Part shown: piece after piece, positions 1 to 5,904 of the stretch
Layout: each line of letters starts with the position of its first letter
How positions within the stretch are numbered: the stretch's first letter is position 1
Assembly (NCBI GenBank): GCA_937942405.1
Contig: CALDEN010000279.1
Coordinates: 1-10,861 of the forward strand
Direction: 5' to 3'
From: an uncultured Saprospiraceae bacterium
GTDB taxonomy: Bacteria; Bacteroidota; Bacteroidia; Chitinophagales; Saprospiraceae
DNA: 10,861 bases
Made by a program: the position numbers and the translations under genes
Notes under the pieces: generated by a model
The model's input: the letters and a program-made list of their open reading frames with translations, nothing else
Told to the model about the DNA's origin: nothing
Databases searched by the model: none

Positions 1-34
1 GTAGTAAAAATTTCATTTTGCTTAATAAAGCCAT
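1..34 (-). CDS. Possible start of a leftward gene, cut by the window edge
   Basis: On the minus strand an open frame begins at ATG 34-32 (MALLSKMKFLL...) or, in the same frame, at ATG 16-14 (MKFLL...), and runs off the left edge. The second start would give the Lys-plus-hydrophobic opening of a signal peptide, common for exported Bacteroidota proteins, and the terminator at 126-160 would separate it from the gene upstream. Only 5 to 11 codons are visible, so this is a suggestion. Positions 35-125 otherwise hold AT-rich DNA in which I see no clear promoter or repeat. Confidence 0.25.
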   Translation of the reverse strand, partial: MALLSKMKFLL

Positions 35-125
35 AAGAATATATTTTTAGGTAATTGTGTTAATAGAAGAGTTGGGTTCTTAACGCTTACTGCATTTCAA
101 AGATTGCACCACAAAGTATAAAAGC

Positions 126-160
126 AAAAAAGCCCAACCAAAATGAATGGCCGGGCTTTT
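126..160 (-). terminator. Intrinsic terminator of the DUF4252/T9SS gene
   Basis: AAAAGCCC (128-135) pairs perfectly with GGGCTTTT (153-160), and CCA/TGG (138-140/148-150) can extend the stem inward. Read on the minus strand, the hairpin is followed by a run of six T (131-126), then GCTTT. It lies 22 bp past the stop codon of the leftward gene at 183-944. It could also act weakly rightward, because four T close the stem on the plus strand. Confidence 0.85.
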
Positions 161-182
161 ATAAGCATATCGATGATCGTGA

Positions 183-944
183 TTATTCCACTACGATAAT
201 TTTCTTTTTTACGTTCACACTTTCCTTTTCGATATCTAAGTAATAGATTCCAGGAGAGAGATTGTCATATGACAGTTCTTGAGATCCAGCGTTTACTCTA
301 TAATCTTTGATCTTAGTACCGCTCTCGTTAAATAGGGTTGCGTTTGCATCATTCCATTCTGATGGAAGTTCTAGCGTAACGTTTCCGCTTCCTTTTGCAG
401 GATTAGGAAATACTTTTACTGCAGATACATCATAGGTATCGATGGCTTCTATTTTATTTAGACCCTCCATTTGGATTTTAGAAGCGAGTTTTCCGATTTT
501 GTTTAAGTCCATTTCTCCAGTTATAGAGAATACTACAAAGTTGTCGGACTCTTTTCCTATTCCTACTAATTCTCTAACGATGTCATCAGACTCATCTATG
601 TAAAGAGAGAAGTTACCGTCTTCTGATCGTACTCTGATCAGTTCTTCTAGATCTCCGTCGATATAGCTTAATGCTTTTTTATATTCGGCACCAGCATTTT
701 CCCATTCTTTCATCGCTACGAGTGACATATTATCTATCGATGCTGCCAGCTTTGCGATTTCGTTAACTTCTTCGTCGCTCGTATCTTCAAAATGTACGGC
801 ATAGCTGAACATCTTTCCGGTTACATCTACGACCGTTGCTTTTTCATGTTCGTAAAGGTGTTGGAATTTTTCTTCGATAATGTTTTGCCCGAACAGTGTA
901 CTTCCGACCAATAAAAGACAAAAAGATAGCATGTAATTTTTCAT
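183..944 (-). CDS. DUF4252-domain exported protein with type IX secretion sorting tail
   Basis: A 253-residue exported protein of unknown function. Residues 1-19 form a signal peptide (MKNY, hydrophobic core, cleavage near FGQ). Residues about 21-160 look like DUF4252, a Bacteroidota family: an Asp/Glu-rich helical start, 'SIDNMSLVAMKEW', then strands ending in 'NFVVFSITGEMDLNKIGKLA'. Residues 176-253 are a Por-secretion/T9SS type A tail, with VFPNP at 178-182, 'LSPGIYYLDI' at 229-238 and the basic end KKKIIVVE. This predicts Sec export, then passage through the outer membrane by the T9SS with tail removal. DUF4252 proteins are, as I recall, usually short and lack this tail, so the combination is uncommon. 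ATG at 944-942 is chosen because it begins the signal peptide; the leader is AT-rich without Shine-Dalgarno. It is followed by a terminator and is probably monocistronic. The sorting tail is certain; the DUF4252 call is by recognition. Confidence 0.85.
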   Translation of the reverse strand: MKNYMLSFCLLLVGSTLFGQNIIEEKFQHLYEHEKATVVDVTGKMFSYAVHFEDTSDEEVNEIAKLAASIDNMSLVAMKEWENAGAEYKKALSYIDGDLEELIRVRSEDGNFSLYIDESDDIVRELVGIGKESDNFVVFSITGEMDLNKIGKLASKIQMEGLNKIEAIDTYDVSAVKVFPNPAKGSGNVTLELPSEWNDANATLFNESGTKIKDYRVNAGSQELSYDNLSPGIYYLDIEKESVNVKKKIIVVE

Positions 945-1075
945 TGTATTTGTTATTTAGTGAAATAATGATGTCAGCCATTACACCACAACGACGGAGG
1001 ATTGAAAGATTCGGTTACGTTTCAAATGTTAAAGTCGATAGACGGAGGTTTTTATAGGACGAGGGGATTTTTTTT

Positions 1076-1181
1076 GAGGTTTAAGGGTCAAAGGGTTCAT
1101 GGTGTAAGGTTTATGGTCCAAGGTCCAAAATGTAGCGGTGAAATGTCTAGGGGTTTATGGGGTCAATGGATGGAAAGGAGG
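1076..1181. repeat. Degenerate G-rich short-period repeat (AAGG/ATGG units)
   Basis: The plus strand reads as loosely repeated units of 7-9 bases ending in AAGG or ATGG (GTTTAAGG, GTCAAAGG, GTTCATGG, TGTAAGG, TTTATGG, TCCAAGG). GGTTTATGG occurs at 1108-1116 and again at 1152-1160. The other strand is a CC-rich ACCTTAAACC-like series. Similar low-complexity tracts occur between genes of many Bacteroidota. It carries no credible coding signal. Confidence 0.6.
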
Positions 1182-1386
1182 TAAACACTTTGTCATCTTG
1201 ACCGAGTGCAACGAGTGGAAAGATCTTTTGAGGTGTCGGAGGCAAGGTTTGATACGGCCATTTTCAACATTAAAGGGGTATAAATACTACTTTACTGAAT
1301 GGCCTAGTGTAATAGAAAAGTAACTGTTTTTTAGGCTGAAGATCTCTCCTAAGGTCGAGATGAAAAAAATAGAGTGATTCCTCTTT
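1172..1386. repeat. Inverted pair of REP-like dispersed elements
   Basis: The left arm (about 1172-1228) contains TCATCTTGACC ... AGATCTT. The right arm, read on the minus strand (about 1386-1338), contains TCATCTCGACC ... AGATCTT, and the match extends outward (GAAAGGAGG against GAAAGAGG). A second perfect inverted repeat, GGCCATT (1256-1262) with AATGGCC (1298-1304), sits inside. The core resembles the 'GTCATYYTGACCG...AGATCT' intergenic repeat that I recall from many Bacteroidota genomes. Two copies in opposite orientation about 110 bp apart give a REPIN-like or MITE-like layout. No transposase is present. Confidence 0.6.
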
Positions 1387-1443
1387 CTAAATTGGGATTG
1401 TAGTATAACCTCTAACCCTCTCTTCAAGCAAGAAACAAAGCCA

Positions 1444-1516
1444 TTCCCACATTGCACATTGGTACATTCCCTCATTTCCACATTTCCACATTCTCACATT
1501 TTCAAATTCCCACATT
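1444..1516. repeat. CACATT-type degenerate tandem repeat
   Basis: Seven copies of CACATT or near matches (CACATT, TACATT, CTCATT, AAATT) recur at roughly 6-12 base spacing, separated by short C/T-rich linkers such as TTTC. The last copy overlaps the stop codon of the START-domain gene (TTA 1515-1517), so the tract begins exactly where that gene ends. Read as protein it gives His/Phe/Ser/Thr-rich low-complexity sequence, a common source of spurious gene calls. It has no hairpin or T-run that would make it an obvious terminator. Confidence 0.7.
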
Positions 1517-2108
1517 AATTCTCCAATATCTCTCTCAGTTTTTTCAGAGATTTAAACGGGGTATCCACCACAAATGCATTTGCGATCCATCCGGGAATCT
1601 TTCCAGCTGGGTCCATGTGGGCGATGGTGGTGACGACTGTTTTGTTCTCTCCGGCACTGACGATGCTCCATATGCTACTCATATTTGTGACAGCGACATA
1701 TCCATCTTTGGTAGAATCAGAAGGAATGGCCGAAGTTTCTATTTCGTAGGCACCGACTTCTACGGGATAGGCTTTACTTTTTACAAATGCTCGTCTTTTA
1801 GTGACTGGCCATGGAAACTCAAATTCTAAAAAATAGCTCGCCTCACTTTCATTAATCTGAGTGATATCGGTTACGGCATGGATTCCGTGATAGTAATCGG
1901 TGAGGGCTTTTAGGTCTTTGAGCATGGCGTATACTGCTTCGATATCGCTATTGATTGTAGTAGTAGCCTTAAAGGTTTTGTATTTTGACTCAGGGGTATC
2001 AGCTAGATAGACTTGTATTCCGTCCTCATTTTTTTCTAATTTCCATTCGCCTTGAGCGAAAATAGTACCCGTAAAAAGTAGAATATATACTAAGAGACTG
2101 TATTTCAT
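1515..2108 (-). CDS. Exported START-domain (SRPBCC fold) lipid-binding-like protein
   Basis: A 197-residue protein with a signal peptide (1-18, cleavage near FAQ/GEW) followed by one START-like domain covering the rest. Visible signatures are the N-terminal 'W.L.K..DGIQVY' strand, 'YKTFKATTTINSDIEAVYAMLKDL' (start of the helix-grip fold), 'FPWPVTKRRAFVK' near 98-110, and the C-terminal helix 'DPAGKIPGWIANAFVVDTPFKSLKKLREIL' (166-195), typical of bacterial START proteins. The family encloses a hydrophobic ligand in a pocket; the ligand cannot be told from sequence. The signal peptide places it in the periplasm, without a lipobox Cys. ATG at 2108-2106 is chosen because it opens the signal peptide. 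It is divergent from the DUF819 gene across 58 bp, so the two may share a control region. Its 3' end abuts a degenerate repeat and no terminator is visible. Fold confident, role unknown. Confidence 0.85.
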   Translation of the reverse strand: MKYSLLVYILLFTGTIFAQGEWKLEKNEDGIQVYLADTPESKYKTFKATTTINSDIEAVYAMLKDLKALTDYYHGIHAVTDITQINESEASYFLEFEFPWPVTKRRAFVKSKAYPVEVGAYEIETSAIPSDSTKDGYVAVTNMSSIWSIVSAGENKTVVTTIAHMDPAGKIPGWIANAFVVDTPFKSLKKLREILEN

Positions 2109-2166
2109 AGATCTATAACTATATTTTTTGCTCTATATTAGATGCACTACTACTATAACGATTAAT
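2109..2166. promoter_or_regulatory. Divergent control region between START and DUF819 genes
   Basis: These 58 AT-rich bases must contain the leftward start signals of the START gene and probably the rightward promoter of the DUF819 gene. On the plus strand TATTTTTTTG-like sequence at 2120-2130 approaches the Bacteroidota -7 element TAnnTTTG but with the wrong spacing. No TTTG-type element is visible on the minus strand. The assignment rests on gene layout more than on motif quality. Confidence 0.4.
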
Positions 2167-3576
2167 ATGAATCTTAGTTTCTTTTTAGCGATACAACCGG
2201 TTTTTACCAGTGATGCAGTGGTCCTCGGTCTATTGATGGTGACATTGGCACTTATATTTTATACAGAATCTTTGGATTCACCAGGGTGGAAAAAATTCTA
2301 CACATTCGTTCCGTCTCTCTTACTCTGTTATTTTATTCCTGCTTTTTTGCACTGGCCGCTAGGACTGATCGCATCAGACTGGTATAACGATGGTTTGATG
2401 GGGTTTTTGACCCAAAATAATCTCGTATTAGATCCCGGAATGTCGTTTAGTGAGATCGGACGATTTTTAGAGGATAAAGGATTTACTAAGGCAGATTATG
2501 GCCAGTTTCAGGAGCACTCGAGACTCTATTATGTAGCCTCTCGATATTTACTACCGGCGAGTTTAATCTTATTCTGCCTCGGGATCGATTTTAAGGGATT
2601 GATAAACCTGGGGCCTAAAGCTTTGATTATGTTTCTAGCCGCTACCTTGGGTATCATCATCGGAGGGCCTATCGCTTTATTACTCGTCAGTACCGTTGCA
2701 CCAGATCTTATCGGAGGTAATCCAGATGAGATATGGAGAGGTCTAGCGACGGTGGCAGGTAGCTGGATCGGTGGTGGAGCAAATCAGACGGCGATGAAAG
2801 AAATCTATGAGGTAAAGGATAATCTCTTCGGAACGATGATCGTAGTAGATGTGGTCGTGGCCAATATCTGGATGGGACTCTTGCTATTCGGAGCAGGGAG
2901 ATATCATAAGATAGATACATGGCTGGGAGCCGATAATTCAGCTATAGAAGATTTAAAAAAGAAAATCGAAGACTATAGAGCCAGCATAGCGGAGATACCG
3001 AGTACGACTAAGTTGTTTATTATGATGGCGGTGGCATTTGGTGGAGTAGCACTTGCACACTTGGGAGCAGATATTATTTCTCCATACTTATCTCAGTTTA
3101 AGGAGACCTTATCTAAGTATGGTCTGACGTCTCTGACATCTGGGTTTTTCTGGTTGGTTGTGATTGCGACGACGTATGGACTCACTTTGTCTTTTACTAA
3201 GTTTAGAAAACTAGAGGGGGTAGGAGCTTCTAAATGGGGGAGCATCTTTATCTATATCCTCGTAGCGACCATCGGTATGCATATGAATCTGGGGGAAGTC
3301 TTCAATAATTTGGGCCTATTTGCGGTAGGAATTACGTGGATGCTCGTCCATGTGATCGTCTTGCTGACAGTAGCATACTTTATCAAAGCACCATTTTTCT
3401 TTGTAGCGGTAGGAAGTCAGGCAAATATCGGAGGAGCGGCATCTGCTCCCATCGTGGCTTCAGCATTCAGTCCGAGTCTCGCTCCCGTAGGAGTATTAAT
3501 GGCGGTACTGGGTTATGCATTGGGAACATATGGGGCGATAATCTGTGCTACATTAATGCAAGCCGTAAGCGGTTAA
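2167..3576 (+). CDS. DUF819 family polytopic membrane protein (YjcL-like)
   Basis: A 469-residue inner-membrane protein with about ten or eleven hydrophobic segments (near 15-33, 45-63, 127-142, 152-175, 222-242, 284-303, 323-342, 356-373, 384-405, 407-417, 437-465). A hydrophilic loop at 64-125 follows the second segment, and a charged loop with 'EDLKKKIEDYRASIAEIP' sits mid-protein. Two Gly-rich segments, GSWIGGGANQTA (198-209) and GSQANIGGAASAP (416-428), lie in the two halves. They are characteristic of DUF819 and resemble the paired re-entrant loops of transporters with inverted-repeat folds. Substrate unknown; a transporter role is inference. ATG 2167 is preferred over the upstream in-frame TTG at 2128, which would add a polar leader (MLYIRCTTTITIN) before the first membrane segment. 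It is separated from the next operon by 124 bp with a promoter of its own. Family call confident. Confidence 0.85.
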   Translation: MNLSFFLAIQPVFTSDAVVLGLLMVTLALIFYTESLDSPGWKKFYTFVPSLLLCYFIPAFLHWPLGLIASDWYNDGLMGFLTQNNLVLDPGMSFSEIGRFLEDKGFTKADYGQFQEHSRLYYVASRYLLPASLILFCLGIDFKGLINLGPKALIMFLAATLGIIIGGPIALLLVSTVAPDLIGGNPDEIWRGLATVAGSWIGGGANQTAMKEIYEVKDNLFGTMIVVDVVVANIWMGLLLFGAGRYHKIDTWLGADNSAIEDLKKKIEDYRASIAEIPSTTKLFIMMAVAFGGVALAHLGADIISPYLSQFKETLSKYGLTSLTSGFFWLVVIATTYGLTLSFTKFRKLEGVGASKWGSIFIYILVATIGMHMNLGEVFNNLGLFAVGITWMLVHVIVLLTVAYFIKAPFFFVAVGSQANIGGAASAPIVASAFSPSLAPVGVLMAVLGYALGTYGAIICATLMQAVSG

Positions 3577-3659
3577 GAACGGACACTAAATATTTGGTTA
3601 AGAGAAGGTTATAAACTCTCTAATTGTGCTATTATACGGTAATACCCATTAAAAAAGCC

Positions 3660-3667
3660 TATCTTTG
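3660..3667 (+). promoter_or_regulatory. Bacteroidota-type -7 element (TAnnTTTG) of the glgA-like/glmS operon
   Basis: TATCTTTG matches TAnnTTTG exactly and is followed by GCAGCC, a context often seen at Bacteroidota promoters. Transcription would begin around 3672-3675, giving a leader of about 25-30 bases before ATG 3701. A clear -33 TTG/TTTG at normal spacing is not visible; the nearest TTG (3624-3626) is too far upstream. The position also shows that the in-frame TTG at 3665, inside this motif, is not the translation start. Confidence 0.75.
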
Positions 3668-3700
3668 CAGCCCATTTTGAGTAAAGACCTAAAACCTAGT

Positions 3701-4510
3701 ATGAGTAAAAAAAGAGTGTTGTTTGTTACGCAGGAGATGAATCCATATACTGTGATAACAGAGGTGTCAGATCTTATTAAGAAATTGCCAGTCCATACAC
3801 ATGAAAAAGGCATGGAAGTAAGAATCCTTATGCCTAAATACGGTTCTATAAATGAGCGTCGACATAGACTGCATGAAGTAGTACGATTATCTGGGATGAA
3901 TATCATTGTAGACGATGAGGATTTTCCATTGATTATCAAAGTTGCGTCTCTACCAGGAGCCAGATTACAGGTTTATTTTTTAGATAATGACGAGTTTTTC
4001 AAGAGAAAATTTGTTTTTGACGATATAGATGAGAAGCCATTTGCAGATAATGAAGACAGAATGGTCTTTTTCTGTAAGTCAGTGATGGAAACAGTTAAGA
4101 AATTTGGATGGCCGCCAGACATCATTCATTGTCATGGTTGGTTGACGAGTTTAGTCCCATTATACCTTAAGAAAGTATACAAAGACGATCCTGTATTCCA
4201 GAAGTCTAAGTTGGTCTACTCTCCATACATAAACGAGTATCAGCAATTATTTACAAAGCGTTTTTTAGAAATTGCTTGTATTAATAATTTAAATCCGGAA
4301 GATTTAGCTGATTTTGGTACTGGGGCAGACTTAACACTCGACCAAGGTGCGATTAAAAATGCTGATGCAATCATCACAGGAAGCGATAGCCTCTCGGATG
4401 ACGTTAAAGCTCTGATAGAGACACTAGAAGTTCCTGTTCAGGAGTTCTTAGAAGAGGATGAGATGTTGAAAGCTAGTGTAGAAATGTATAAATCATTAAT
4501 GGAGGAATAA
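3701..4510 (+). CDS. Short glycogen/starch-synthase-like protein (GT5 N-terminal domain only)
   Basis: A 269-residue cytoplasmic protein resembling the N-terminal Rossmann domain of GlgA (GT5): 'KKRVLFVTQEMNPY' (3-15), 'GMEVRILMPKYGSINERRHRLHEV' (37-60), 'PDIIHCHGWLTSLVPLYLK' (139-157) and 'NADAIITGSDSLSDDV' (220-235). Full GlgA is about 480 residues. The whole C-terminal nucleotide-sugar domain is absent here, and the KxGGL loop that binds ADP-glucose is replaced by 'TVITEVSDLIKKLP'. Catalysis as a normal glycogen synthase is therefore unlikely. The short form is widespread in Bacteroidota, often next to DUF4270 and glmS, so it is not a broken gene. ATG 3701 follows the promoter at 3660-3667. 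It heads a unit of four same-strand genes (25 bp to the next). Family similarity confident; a regulatory, binding or scaffolding role is only a possibility. Confidence 0.85.
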   Translation: MSKKRVLFVTQEMNPYTVITEVSDLIKKLPVHTHEKGMEVRILMPKYGSINERRHRLHEVVRLSGMNIIVDDEDFPLIIKVASLPGARLQVYFLDNDEFFKRKFVFDDIDEKPFADNEDRMVFFCKSVMETVKKFGWPPDIIHCHGWLTSLVPLYLKKVYKDDPVFQKSKLVYSPYINEYQQLFTKRFLEIACINNLNPEDLADFGTGADLTLDQGAIKNADAIITGSDSLSDDVKALIETLEVPVQEFLEEDEMLKASVEMYKSLMEE

Positions 4511-4535
4511 TCTCCACTTTCCGATACTATTTTAT

Positions 4536-5888
4536 ATGAAAAGATTTGTTTTCTGGATGGCAGTTGTAGGTATAGTTGCCCTCACTTCATGCGGTAATGA
4601 CACGATAGTAGGTTCAGGCCTCTTGTCAGAAGAAGAGCTCAATGTAGAATTTATAGATACAGTAAGCCTTAAGGCCAAAACAATTGCTGTAGACTCTACC
4701 TTGGTTTTTAATTTTGGAAATACGAGTACACAGACCTTTATGATGGGTCGATTAGATGATCCTTATTTTGGAGTGGTAGAGTCTGAAGTAATCGCTACTG
4801 CAGGAGTCTCAGGAAATGGATTCCTTCCTAATTTTGATGATGTAGAACTGGGAGACCTCGATTCATGTATACTGGTACTGCATCTCGATACGCTGGGTGT
4901 GTATGGAGATCCCGATGCGACGTTCGATATTGAGGTTTTTAGACTGACACAAGATTTAACCGACATAGATTCATTTGTATCTAATGTGGAGTATCCTAGA
5001 GAGATGACCCCGATCGGATCATACTCCAATTATAAGCCGAATATTCTAGACAGTATTTATATCCAAGAGTTTGGGGATTCTGTATTGAGGACTGGAACGA
5101 TACGTATACCGATCGATATGGCATTTGGAACAGATATCGTTGACTGGATACAAGATACACTAGTAAATACCGTAATAGATGATGCTGCATTTGCTGTAGA
5201 TTTTAATGGACTCGTGATCAGAGCTACTCCATCTAATGATGCGATGATGGCGATAAATTTATCTCCTGCTTCTTATACTTCAGATTTATCAGAGTTGGCT
5301 TTATATTACAAGCAGGATACACTAGAAAACCGTAAATATGGATTTTCTGTAGGTCTCAGAAAAAGTATGTTTATCGAGCACGATTATAGTGGCTCAGTTG
5401 TGGAAGAAGCAATTAATGGAGATTTTATCTTTGGCGACAGCCTACTATTTTTAGAATCGCTCTCTGGAACCAACATAGAATTTGATATTTCCAATGTACA
5501 GAATATACAAAATCGCCTATTAAATTATGCAGAACTGGAACTCGTAGTGACAGATTTAATGGATTATAACATGGATAATTATCCACCGATACAAATTGCA
5601 CTGGCCTCTACTTCAGATGGAGATAACAATCTGACACTTGTGGAAGATATAGCTGCTATCGGCTTTCCTAACGACGTAGAAGAGTTTACAGAAGGGACAG
5701 AAACCTACTGGAGATATACAATTCCACTAACTAGATATGTTCAGGATGTAATTAAGTCTGTAGAAACTGGCGATAATTTGACAATTTCAGCTATTTTAAA
5801 GGCTCATAGGCCAAATAGGTCTATTATTTTTGGACCTAATCACAGTACTTATCCGTCAAAACTAAAATTGACATTCACTAATCCATAA
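4536..5888 (+). CDS. DUF4270 family lipoprotein
   Basis: A 450-residue exported lipoprotein. The N-terminus MKRF, a hydrophobic core and the lipobox L16-T-S-C19 predict a signal peptidase II site with lipid on Cys19. The mature part is strand-rich and Asp/Ser-rich. It starts with the conserved 'GND.IVGSGLL' stretch and contains 'DPYFGVVESEVIA' (residues 74-86) and the C-terminal 'RSIIFGPNHSTYPSKLKLTF', typical of DUF4270. Function is unknown; the protein should sit on the outer or inner membrane facing the periplasm or surface. I do not see an obvious acidic surface-export signal right after the Cys. It lies between the GlgA-like gene (25 bp) and glmS (16 bp), an arrangement I recall as conserved in Bacteroidota, which links it to envelope or amino-sugar metabolism by context only. 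Confidence 0.85.
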   Translation: MKRFVFWMAVVGIVALTSCGNDTIVGSGLLSEEELNVEFIDTVSLKAKTIAVDSTLVFNFGNTSTQTFMMGRLDDPYFGVVESEVIATAGVSGNGFLPNFDDVELGDLDSCILVLHLDTLGVYGDPDATFDIEVFRLTQDLTDIDSFVSNVEYPREMTPIGSYSNYKPNILDSIYIQEFGDSVLRTGTIRIPIDMAFGTDIVDWIQDTLVNTVIDDAAFAVDFNGLVIRATPSNDAMMAINLSPASYTSDLSELALYYKQDTLENRKYGFSVGLRKSMFIEHDYSGSVVEEAINGDFIFGDSLLFLESLSGTNIEFDISNVQNIQNRLLNYAELELVVTDLMDYNMDNYPPIQIALASTSDGDNNLTLVEDIAAIGFPNDVEEFTEGTETYWRYTIPLTRYVQDVIKSVETGDNLTISAILKAHRPNRSIIFGPNHSTYPSKLKLTFTNP

Positions 5889-5904
5889 TCGCAAATAATA
5901 AAGT

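Larger units (their letters stand above)
945..1514. other. 570 bp gene-free region built of repeats
   Basis: This gap lies between two leftward genes and must hold the promoter of the DUF4252 gene. I see no clean TAnnTTTG element for it. Short open frames occur on both strands, but their translations are low-complexity or switch character inside repeats, and none has a family signature. From left to right it holds a repeated octamer GACGGAGG (993-1000 and 1041-1048), a G-rich degenerate repeat (1076-1181), an inverted pair of REP-like elements (1172-1386), about 55 bp of unremarkable sequence, and a CACATT-type degenerate repeat (1444-1516). Confidence 0.7.

Noticed and set aside
1002..1323. 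Two short rightward open frames of about 60 codons
   Set aside because: They lie within the G-rich and REP-like repeats, give low-complexity or unrelated peptides, and have no family resemblance.
1452..1829. Rightward open frame of 125 codons
   Set aside because: Its first part is the translated CACATT repeat and the rest is antisense to the START-domain gene, which has clear protein signatures.
2128..2166. TTG start extending the DUF819 protein by 13 residues
   Set aside because: The extension is polar, uses a rare start and would occupy most of the divergent control region; ATG 2167 leads straight into the first hydrophobic segment.
3336..3614. Rightward open frame overlapping the end of DUF819
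   Set aside because: It is an alternative frame inside a well-supported membrane protein gene, with Arg/Ser-rich shadow translation.
3601..3621. AGAGA/TCTCT inverted repeat after DUF819 as a terminator
   Set aside because: A 5-bp stem with an 11-base loop and no T-run is too weak to call.
3665..3700. TTG start extending the GlgA-like protein by 12 residues
   Set aside because: The TTG is inside the TATCTTTG promoter element, so it would not be on the mRNA; ATG 3701 gives the family-typical N-terminus.
4763..5190. Leftward open frames inside the DUF4270 gene
   Set aside because: They are antisense shadows of a lipoprotein gene with a clear lipobox and family C-terminus.
5889..5904. glmS ribozyme or riboswitch upstream of glmS
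   Set aside because: Only 16 bases separate the DUF4270 stop from the glmS start, far too few for the ribozyme.
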